From Treponema sp. (lineage in GTDB: Bacteria; Spirochaetota; Spirochaetia; Treponematales; Breznakiellaceae): a stretch of DNA of 8,426 nucleotides. Within the stretch, counting starts at the first letter, position 1. Every line of letters begins with the position of its first letter. The translations under genes were made by a program, and so were the position numbers. The stretch covers positions 13,718-22,143 of the forward strand of contig WQRT01000022.1 in the NCBI GenBank assembly GCA_009786625.1. Direction: 5' to 3'. Below, one piece after another: positions 1 through 5,861 of this stretch. The notes under the pieces are model-generated. The model did not search any database. It was not told the origin of the DNA and was given only the letters and a program-made list of their open reading frames with translations.

Positions 1-710
1 GGGTGCGTAAAAATTTCCCTTGTATCATTATACTCTATTATTTCACCCAAAAGAAAAAAAGCGGTTCTGTTGCTGACTCTGGATGCCTGATGCATCGCGT
101 GAGTTACCAGTATTATACTGTATTCTTTTTTTAGTTCCACGATAAGTTCTTCGATGCGGCCTGTAGCGATTGGATCAAGAGCGCTGGTAGGCTCGTCCAT
201 AAGGATGATCTCAGGTTCCATCGCAATACTTCGCGCGATGCAAAGCCTCTGCTGCTGTCCGCCGGAAAGCGACTGCGCCGGTTTTTTTAATCTGTCTTTT
301 ACCTCATCCCAAAGCGCGGCTTTTTTAAGCGACGCTTCCACGATATCCGCAAGTACGTGCTTGTCGCGAATACCCTGCATCCGTCTGCCGTACGCGGTAT
401 TGTCAAATATCGTCATGTTAAACGGGTTTGGTTTTTGAAAAACCATTCCCACTCTTGTACGCAGTTCCGTTACATCCATCGTTCCGTAAATGTCTTTACC
501 GTCAAGGAGGACTTCGCCCGTTATGCGGCATGACGGGATAAGATCATTCATGCGGTTTAGTATGCGAATAAATGTTGATTTTCCGCAGCCCGAAGGACCG
601 ATAAGAGCCGCGACATCGCCCCTTTGTATTGTAAAGTTGATTTTCTTTAACGCTTGAAAATCCCCGTAGTACAGGTCAAGATTTCTTACATCTATTTTAT
701 TATTATCCAT
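1..710 (-). CDS. pstB: Phosphate ABC transporter ATP-binding protein PstB (partial, C-terminus beyond left edge)
   Basis: This is the cytoplasmic ATPase that powers PstSCAB phosphate import. The frame is open from an ATG at 708-710 to the window edge, giving 236 complete codons. The family is usually about 250-260 residues, so only some 15-20 C-terminal residues are missing. All ABC ATPase motifs are present: Walker [10 protein letters not shown] (residues 38-46), Q-loop in FQKPNPF (Q92), signature LSGGQQQR (148-155), Walker B IILMDE (168-173), D-loop SALD (176-179) and H-loop His204 in VTHAMHQA. The segments [20 protein letters not shown] and TGRIEELI are typical of PstB rather than other importers. 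An AAAGGA ribosome site lies 7 bases before the ATG. The gene follows pstA by 36 bases and is the last pst gene seen. A phoU gene often comes next in such operons but would lie outside the window. Confidence 0.97.
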   Translation of the reverse strand, partial: MDNNKIDVRNLDLYYGDFQALKKINFTIQRGDVAALIGPSGCGKSTFIRILNRMNDLIPSCRITGEVLLDGKDIYGTMDVTELRTRVGMVFQKPNPFNMTIFDNTAYGRRMQGIRDKHVLADIVEASLKKAALWDEVKDRLKKPAQSLSGGQQQRLCIARSIAMEPEIILMDEPTSALDPIATGRIEELIVELKKEYSIILVTHAMHQASRVSNRTAFFLLGEIIEYNDTREIFTH

Positions 711-746
711 AATGTTTTCCTTTATTTACCGCGGATAAAACCAAAC

Positions 747-1583
747 TCATGATATATCACCAAGTTTTTTTCTGAAGTTATATGTTAAAATTTTTGCCGC
801 GGTATTAATTATCACTACAAGAATTACTAGCACGCACGCTGTCGCGAACGCGATGCCGAAATCCTCGGGGCGCACAGCTTCGTTTGTTAGGTAATAAAGG
901 TGTATCGTAAGAGTCCGCCCCGATTCAAAAATTGACAGCGGTAAATTCCTTGAAAGCCCTACTGTGAGCAGCACAGGCGCAGACTCGCCGACAACGCGTC
1001 CAATTGCGAGAATCACAGATGTTAAAATACCCGGAAGAGCCGAAGGAAGAACGACAAAAATTGTTGTCTGAAACTTTGTTGCACCTAACGCGAGAGAACC
1101 TTCGCGGAAAGAATCCGGTATTGACTTTAACGATTCTTCCGTAGTTCTGATTATTACAGGCAGGATCATAATGCTTAAGGTAAGTGAACCTGCGATTATT
1201 GACTGCCCGAAACCGAGAAGGCGGCAGAAAACAAGAAGCCCGAACAGCCCGTAGATGATCGAAGGAATCCCCGCCAGAGTTTCAATGGCGAGGCGCAGAA
1301 TTCTAATGAACGAAGAGTTCCCGGAATATTCATTGAGAAAAATGGCGGCGGCAAGCCCGACAGGCAAAGCAACGGCGATTGAAACCAGTACAACGTAAAG
1401 AGTAGTAATAATCATCGGCAATATTCCTGTGTGCCCGTCAACAAGAAATCTCCAGTTTAAAAAACCCGCCTGCGATTTAAAAATGTAAAACAATACAAAT
1501 AATAAAGCGGCAATAACGCAAAAAGAGGCGGCCGCCATAACAGCGTATAATAAATTATCAATGATTTTACGTTTCGCGATCAT
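747..1583 (-). CDS. pstA: Phosphate ABC transporter permease PstA
   Basis: One of the two membrane permeases that form the phosphate channel with PstC and bind PstB on the cytoplasmic side. From this start it is 278 residues, against 296 in E. coli. Hydrophobic segments lie at about residues 14-36, 54-86, 103-125, 128-147, 180-210 and 243-264. The EAA-type coupling loop runs from about 160 to 185 (EGSLALGATKFQ, then VVLP), and VGESAP at 198-203 matches the conserved PstA 'GE(T/S)AP' turn. The reading frame stays open to an earlier ATG at 1613, but that one has no ribosome site. The ATG at 1581-1583 has GGAG 8 bases upstream and overlaps the pstC stop as ATGA, so I prefer it. The overlap implies translational coupling that helps equal production of the two permeases. 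Confidence 0.95.
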   Translation of the reverse strand: MIAKRKIIDNLLYAVMAAASFCVIAALLFVLFYIFKSQAGFLNWRFLVDGHTGILPMIITTLYVVLVSIAVALPVGLAAAIFLNEYSGNSSFIRILRLAIETLAGIPSIIYGLFGLLVFCRLLGFGQSIIAGSLTLSIMILPVIIRTTEESLKSIPDSFREGSLALGATKFQTTIFVVLPSALPGILTSVILAIGRVVGESAPVLLTVGLSRNLPLSIFESGRTLTIHLYYLTNEAVRPEDFGIAFATACVLVILVVIINTAAKILTYNFRKKLGDIS

Positions 1584-2776
1584 AGCTCCATCTCCATTCT
1601 TCCGCGGTACCATAAAATAAAACTATTCAATATCAGTATAATTGCAAATAACGTAACGCCGATGGAAAAAAGCATCTCGCTGTGCCTGCCCGACGCGTAA
1701 CCCATTTCCATCGCGATTGTGGAAGTAAGAGTCCTGACGCTCGCAAGCGGATTAATAGTTAACTGCGGAGAATTGCCCGCGACAAGAATGACAGCCATTG
1801 TTTCACCCACCGCGCGCGAAATACCGAGAATAACTCCCGCCATAACGCCTGAGTTCGCATGCGGCAGAACAACCTTCCACGCGGTTTGCATTTTACTCGC
1901 TCCGAGCGAAAGACTCGCCTCACGTACAGAAAGAGGAACCGCTCTCAGAGATGTTTCCGCTATTGTTATCACAGTCGGGAGAATCATCAGAGCAAGAACA
2001 ATAACCGCGGAAAGCAAAGTGTTTCCTGACGGCAGATCAAACGTTGTTCTGATAAACGGAACAATTACCATGAGTCCGAAAAACCCGTACACAACGGAGG
2101 GAATCCCCGCCAGAAGCTCAACACCGGCGCGCACAACCGAAGCCGGTTTTGGTTTTAAAAATTCCGCCATGAAAAGTGCGCATAACAGAGCGATTGGCAC
2201 GCCGAGGAGAACCGCGCCGAAAGCCGCAAGCAATGTCCCCGCGATCATCGGGAAGATGCCGAAAATTTTATCCCTGCTTGGCCGCCATTCAAGCCCGCTG
2301 ATAAATTCTTTTAAACTATACGGCGGCTCCGGCGTAATAACATGAATTCTTTTTTGTAAAGACGCGATCCCTGCGGTTTGAGGCCAGCTCACTGTGTGTA
2401 CATAAGCTTCCGGGTAGATGATATCAATTTCATTATTGGAATTAAATATTAACATCCTCTGCGGATCTTTTTCCGTTTTATCTATTGTTATATCAAGAGC
2501 CTCTTCTCCGTTAGGTGAAGGAAAACGTATTGAAATAAAGGAAGTGTTTTCAGGAATATCAATAAATGTTTTATGATCGAAATACGCCGTGCCGTTTACG
2601 GTAATCTCGTCAATACGCTGAGTAACAAGACGGATACCGGAAGCGGTGGAAGTAAAAAAAGGCATCGCTCCCTGCGCGAAGACAAAAAGCAAAATAGCTC
2701 CCAATGCCAGAACGGAAAAGAGAGCCGTAATGCCGATCAAATTCTTAAAAAAAACATCTATTATATTTCTATTCAT
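1580..2776 (-). CDS. pstC: Phosphate ABC transporter permease PstC, long form with periplasmic insertion
   Basis: Partner permease of PstA in the phosphate importer. At 398 residues it is about 80 longer than E. coli PstC (319). The C-terminal two thirds are canonical: GLEW (161-164), a membrane segment at about 172-206, LLAGIPSVVYGFFGL (221-235), the coupling loop REASLSLGASK (285-295) followed by VVLP (302-305), and RAVGETMAV (321-329), which is a PstC hallmark. The first membrane helix lies at about 14-37. Between it and the core, residues 41-156 form a mainly polar, probably beta-rich stretch that would sit outside the membrane and is absent from the short form. The ATG at 2774-2776 has no recognisable Shine-Dalgarno, unlike its neighbours. 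It lies 38 bases after pstS, so its expression may depend on readthrough from pstS or be set lower. The permease identity is firm; the role of the insertion is unknown. Confidence 0.95.
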   Translation of the reverse strand: MNRNIIDVFFKNLIGITALFSVLALGAILLFVFAQGAMPFFTSTASGIRLVTQRIDEITVNGTAYFDHKTFIDIPENTSFISIRFPSPNGEEALDITIDKTEKDPQRMLIFNSNNEIDIIYPEAYVHTVSWPQTAGIASLQKRIHVITPEPPYSLKEFISGLEWRPSRDKIFGIFPMIAGTLLAAFGAVLLGVPIALLCALFMAEFLKPKPASVVRAGVELLAGIPSVVYGFFGLMVIVPFIRTTFDLPSGNTLLSAVIVLALMILPTVITIAETSLRAVPLSVREASLSLGASKMQTAWKVVLPHANSGVMAGVILGISRAVGETMAVILVAGNSPQLTINPLASVRTLTSTIAMEMGYASGRHSEMLFSIGVTLFAIILILNSFILWYRGRMEMEL

Positions 2777-2814
2777 ACGTTAAATGAAATACTTGGTATA
2801 TAAACCTTTATCGT

Positions 2815-3636
2815 TTAATTTACGGGAATCCAGCTTCTGCTTACGATTGCCTGTCCTGCGGAACTGAGCATCCATTGAATGAAAGCGGATGTCTCCGCTC
2901 TGACATTATTCCCTGTAAGAATTATAAACGGACGCGCGATTTTGTAAGCGCCGCTGGTCACATTCGCGGTAGAAGGAGCCGCTGAACCTACGGAGACCGC
3001 TTTAATGGAATCGTCAACAGAACCAAGCGAGATATATCCGACAGCGTTGGGATTCTGCGAGATACCCGCTTTGATCGCGCCTGTGCTTGTCGACTCGTTA
3101 GCTCCGGCAAGAAGCCTGCCCTGGAAACCGGCTAATTCTTCAAAAGCGCCTCTTGTTCCAGAACCTTCTTCGCGGCTGATAACCGCTATCCTGCCGCCTG
3201 CGCCGCCGACCTGGCTCCAATCGGTAATTCCACCTGTGTAAATTTCCCTGATCTGTTCGATGGACAGATTTGACACAGGGTTGTTTTTATTAACGATAAC
3301 AGCGATGCCGTCAACAGCGATGACAACGGCGTTAAGCCCCCTGCCCTGCTCAGCCGGTGTAAGTTCGCGGCTTGACATACCGATTTGATAAGTAACGCCG
3401 GCGTTATTGATCCCGTCGCCGGAACCTGTTCCATTGATGTTCACCCTGATATTCGGATTGAGTTTATTGTATTCCTCGGCGAACATTTCCATTAAAGGCG
3501 TCACGGAAGTTGATCCGCCGACCTCAATCGTAAAGGGAGCGGCGGAAACCGGCGCGGACGCGGGCAATCCTGAACCCCTGCTGCAGCCTGCAATGGCAAG
3601 AATTGTTATCATCACTACGGCAAATTTAATTTTCAT
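2815..3636 (-). CDS. pstS: Phosphate-binding lipoprotein PstS
   Basis: Extracytoplasmic receptor that captures inorganic phosphate and delivers it to PstCA. The 273-residue product starts with a lysine-containing signal peptide and a lipobox IAGC, so Cys18 should be lipidated and the protein membrane-anchored. A Gly/Ser/Ala-rich linker (19-34) precedes the binding fold. Phosphate-ligand segments of the PstS family are visible: GGSTSVTPL (40-48), INGTGSGDG (67-75), GMSSREL (86-92) and the strong motif SREEGSGTRGAFEEL (154-168), whose Ser, Thr and Arg contact phosphate in known structures. The segment IYTGGITDW (132-140) is also typical. The length is short, as in many lipoprotein PstS proteins, compared with 346 in E. 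coli. AAGGAG lies 6 bases before the ATG. It is the first gene of the operon, directly behind a candidate Pho box. Confidence 0.96.
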   Translation of the reverse strand: MKIKFAVVMITILAIAGCSRGSGLPASAPVSAAPFTIEVGGSTSVTPLMEMFAEEYNKLNPNIRVNINGTGSGDGINNAGVTYQIGMSSRELTPAEQGRGLNAVVIAVDGIAVIVNKNNPVSNLSIEQIREIYTGGITDWSQVGGAGGRIAVISREEGSGTRGAFEELAGFQGRLLAGANESTSTGAIKAGISQNPNAVGYISLGSVDDSIKAVSVGSAAPSTANVTSGAYKIARPFIILTGNNVRAETSAFIQWMLSSAGQAIVSRSWIPVN

Positions 3637-3664
3637 TTTTTACTCCTTATGAAAAACTTCGTCA

Positions 3665-3670
3665 ATCGTA
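3665..3670 (-). promoter_or_regulatory. Candidate -10 element of the pst operon promoter
   Basis: TACGAT on the minus strand matches 4 of 6 bases of TATAAT and starts 9 bases after the last Pho-box hexamer. In PhoB-type promoters the box takes the place of the -35 element and ends about 10 bases before the -10. No good -35 hexamer is present here, which also fits an activator-dependent promoter. Transcription would start near 3658, leaving a leader of about 20 bases that includes the ribosome site at 3643-3648. A perfect TATAAT at 3723-3718 is the competing candidate. Confidence 0.4.
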
Positions 3671-3679
3671 GTTTCGGTG

Positions 3680-3718
3680 TGTTAGGGAGGTGTGAAGGAA
3701 TTGTTAAAATTTGGTTAA
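3680..3718 (-). promoter_or_regulatory. Candidate Pho box: four hexamers in 11-bp register
   Basis: Read on the minus strand, the hexamers are TTAACC (3718-3713), TTAACA (3707-3702), TTCACA (3696-3691) and CTAACA (3685-3680). Each starts exactly 11 bases after the previous one, separated by 5-base spacers. The Bacillus PhoP consensus is TT(A/C/T)ACA with about 5-base spacing, and E. coli PhoB also binds 11-bp direct repeats, so four copies would hold two response-regulator dimers. Placement just upstream of pstS fits activation under phosphate starvation. The regulator itself is not in the window. Confidence 0.72.
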
Positions 3719-3780
3719 TTATATACCGGGAGGCGGGAGTTACATTTTAATTATATTTATATTAATTGTAGAAATACGGT

Positions 3781-3809
3781 AAAAAAAGATTACGGTCACT
3801 TTGCAGACC
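3781..3809 (-). terminator. Weak possible terminator after the 664-residue gene
   Basis: On the minus strand a short inverted repeat GGTC (3809-3806) and GACC (3797-3794) encloses an 8-base loop. It is followed after 6 bases by a run of seven T (3787-3781). The stem is only 4 bp, or 5 with a U-G pair, and it is not adjacent to the T run, so it is poor by the usual criteria for intrinsic terminators. If it does not work, transcripts of the 664-residue gene would run into the pst operon. Confidence 0.18.
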
Positions 3810-3816
3810 AAACAAA

Positions 3817-5811
3817 TTATAGATTTTTATTTTTACCAAGCTCTTCGCGCAGTTTTCCGTTTAATTTATCAAGATCAAAAAAACCTGTTTCAAAATTTTT
3901 TCCAAGTTCGTTTTGAGCAAATTGTTTTTCCGTGCGTCCCGATTCAATAAAATTGATGAGCTTTTTATAATGGCGGGGACCGTCAATCTGTTCGGGGGGG
4001 GCGGTGCCTTCTCCTGCAATGAAGCGGGCGCTCTCGTCCTTTGCCGGCTGATACGAAGACATTATCATTATTTTTACATTCCATTTGGCGCCGTATTCGT
4101 AAATCAATTCCTTCTTGGCGCGGAAATCAATGTCACCTAACTTTATTTTATTGTGAAGATACTCCTTGCCTCCGTCCGGGGTTTCGCAGTAAAAACGGTA
4201 ACGCAGGCCGCCGTTCCAGTTCATGCCGACCTGTATCATCATATGAAGTTCTTCCATCGAAGCGTCATGCGAAATAATCGCGCGCCGCCAGACATCAAGG
4301 CTTGTGATGCTTATCTGTATCATGCGCCACAACTGACCCGCTTGTTTACCGCCGTGAATTAATGTAAGGTTGCTCCTTCTGTAATTATCCATCGACGCGT
4401 TGATAAGCTCTTTAATGTCATTATACGTATCAACAAGACTGTCAAGAGAATTATCCATCGCGTTAATCTCGGCTTCGGAAGGAGTGTCGTCAAAAGCGAG
4501 ATCCTCAAGAAGCGCGGCGGCGTGGCTTTGAATTTGGGATAACACGATGAACGTATGCCGCGGAAGCCACACTTTTTCAACATCGCCCTTCTGCAATTTC
4601 GCGGAAAATTCAATTACAGCGGTATGAAGCTCAGCGACACGCTGACGGACAACGCCGGCGTTCCGGTCTAAAAACAGCGAGTAACTTTTAGAAAAATCAT
4701 CCATCGTGTCGGATATATAATCAGCGATGATATCCCACTCGGCTTCTTCAAGAAGAATGATTGGAGGAACAAGACGGCTTATCACAAAATCGATTTCTTT
4801 TTCATTGCGGTAAAAGGAATCCCTTATATACGAAAGAATTACATATTCGGAAATGGGAATATTTTTTCTGAAAAAAAGTTCCTCGATAAAAGTTCTGTCA
4901 GGCGGAACTGAATAACTGAAAATTGATTTACTGTCGGGAATTTCTTTACCGGCAAACCAACAGCGCGATTCTATGCCGTAAGGTACTACTTCGACACGGT
5001 TGGTTTTTTCATAAAGAAATTCCTCAAGAGAATACGCGGGGACGTTTCTCATGCGCTTACCGCCGAACCAGTACGCGAAAGAGATCTGCTCTTCAGTGCT
5101 CGCTCCGGGACCCAGAAGCGCGAAGCTGTCTTCAAAACCGTCATCTGCGGCTTCCTGCCATTTATCCAAATCGCCGCGGTTCCACGCATCCTTCCCGGCT
5201 TTCGTCAGATCAAAACGGCACTCCTTCCAGTCAAGCACGCGGACAACAAAACGGTCACCGGGAACAAAACCGCTTTCTCTGTAAATGACGCGCATATCAA
5301 GCGTATGAATGGAAACTTCAGGCGGATCTTCGTAAGGGTCCGCGTTAAACGCTTGTTCGTTCTCGGGGTTATCCCTCGCGATATATTGAGGGGCGAATTC
5401 CTCTCCGTAAATGCTGTAGTAAGGATAAAGCTCTTCAGGCGCGGCTTCGGTGGTAGTTGACGGGACAGCCTCGCCCTTCCATAAAAAAATATATCGGTGG
5501 GGCATCACCAGCGGATTCGCGAAAGGAACGCATCTGTGACCCGGTATAAGTATCCCGTTTAAAAGCTCAAGCCGCGAAGGAGTGATAACAAACGAAGCCT
5601 GTTCAAAGCAGCCTCTTCTCGAAACCCACCTGCGGCTGTCCATCTTAAAAGCGATTTTGCGAACCTCAAGGTAATTGCCTATTTCTACAGACAGCCTTCG
5701 GTTGCGTTTTTGCCCTGAACCCTGAACATAAATAGTTATTTCATCAAGGGTAAACGGTTCGCTTGTATTTTCGAGAAATTCATAAAGAGCTTCTTCCTGT
5801 TCCAAATCCAT
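3817..5811 (-). CDS. Unknown 664-residue protein with C-terminal pRiA4b ORF-3-like domain
   Basis: I do not recognise a function. The C-terminal part (about 495-623) fits the plasmid pRiA4b ORF-3-like family (PF07929). It shows the opening pattern IQISITSLDVWRRAI, then MEELHMMIQVGMNW (519-532), RYRF (537-540), a linker to LIYEYGAKW (569-577), and the closing block AGEGTAPPEQIDGP (599-612) followed by HYKKLINFIE. In typical members the middle motif reads YDFGDxWxH; here it is degenerate (YEYGAKW), so any metal or ligand role may be altered. Residues 1-66 (EFLENTSEPFTLDEI, then a basic RRLSVEI segment) look like a possible winged helix. Residues 355-480 are rich in predicted helix. There is no signal peptide or membrane segment, so it is probably cytoplasmic. 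It lies 180 bases upstream of pstS on the same strand and is divergent from the GH94 gene. The coding call is strong; the function is unknown. Confidence 0.88.
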   Translation of the reverse strand: MDLEQEEALYEFLENTSEPFTLDEITIYVQGSGQKRNRRLSVEIGNYLEVRKIAFKMDSRRWVSRRGCFEQASFVITPSRLELLNGILIPGHRCVPFANPLVMPHRYIFLWKGEAVPSTTTEAAPEELYPYYSIYGEEFAPQYIARDNPENEQAFNADPYEDPPEVSIHTLDMRVIYRESGFVPGDRFVVRVLDWKECRFDLTKAGKDAWNRGDLDKWQEAADDGFEDSFALLGPGASTEEQISFAYWFGGKRMRNVPAYSLEEFLYEKTNRVEVVPYGIESRCWFAGKEIPDSKSIFSYSVPPDRTFIEELFFRKNIPISEYVILSYIRDSFYRNEKEIDFVISRLVPPIILLEEAEWDIIADYISDTMDDFSKSYSLFLDRNAGVVRQRVAELHTAVIEFSAKLQKGDVEKVWLPRHTFIVLSQIQSHAAALLEDLAFDDTPSEAEINAMDNSLDSLVDTYNDIKELINASMDNYRRSNLTLIHGGKQAGQLWRMIQISITSLDVWRRAIISHDASMEELHMMIQVGMNWNGGLRYRFYCETPDGGKEYLHNKIKLGDIDFRAKKELIYEYGAKWNVKIMIMSSYQPAKDESARFIAGEGTAPPEQIDGPRHYKKLINFIESGRTEKQFAQNELGKNFETGFFDLDKLNGKLREELGKNKNL

Positions 5812-5818
5812 TATTTAT

Positions 5819-5848
5819 ATGATAAAATGATATGACCGGTTAAATCAA
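5819..5848 (-). promoter_or_regulatory. Candidate promoter for the 664-residue gene, possibly giving a leaderless mRNA
   Basis: Minus-strand hexamers TTGATT (5848-5843) and TATCAT (5824-5819) are separated by 18 bases and match the sigma-70-type consensus at 4/6 and 5/6. The -10 ends 7 bases before the ATG at 5811, so transcription would begin at or next to the start codon. No Shine-Dalgarno is present in front of that ATG, which agrees with a leaderless transcript. An upstream promoter inside the GH94 gene is the alternative. Confidence 0.35.
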
Positions 5849-5851
5849 TAT

Positions 5852-5856
5852 GGAGG
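5852..5856 (+). promoter_or_regulatory. Ribosome binding site that fixes the GH94 start
   Basis: GGAGG lies 5 bases before the ATG at 5862. A more upstream in-frame ATG at 5850 overlaps this site and has nothing comparable ahead of it. The start at 5862 also gives MQYGFFD, which matches the usual N-terminus of GH94 phosphorylases (M-x-Y/F-G-x-F-D), so 5862 is preferred. Confidence 0.85.
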
Positions 5857-5861
5857 TCATT

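Noticed and set aside
154..438. Plus-strand open frame of 94 codons
   Set aside because: It lies wholly antisense to pstB, whose motifs are complete in the other strand, and its translation shows no recognisable domain.
1583..1613. Upstream ATG for pstA at 1613
   Set aside because: It has no ribosome site and would overlap pstC by 34 bases, while the ATG at 1583 has GGAG and the usual ATGA overlap.
1264..2113. Near-identical short stretch in pstA (about 1264) and pstC (about 2101), suggesting a repeat
   Set aside because: Both encode the shared LAGIPS(V/I)(V/I)YG motif of the two homologous permeases, so this is protein conservation and not a DNA repeat.
1719..2345. Plus-strand open frame of 208 codons
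   Set aside because: Antisense to the conserved core of pstC; its Arg/Thr/Pro-rich translation is what the reverse frame of a hydrophobic permease gives.
3660..3665. TTGACG on the minus strand as a -35 for pstS
   Set aside because: A -10 at normal spacing would fall on the ribosome site and start codon of pstS, and none is visible there.
4923..5288. Plus-strand open frame of 121 codons
   Set aside because: Antisense to the 664-residue gene, with no ribosome site and an Arg/Ser-rich low-complexity translation.
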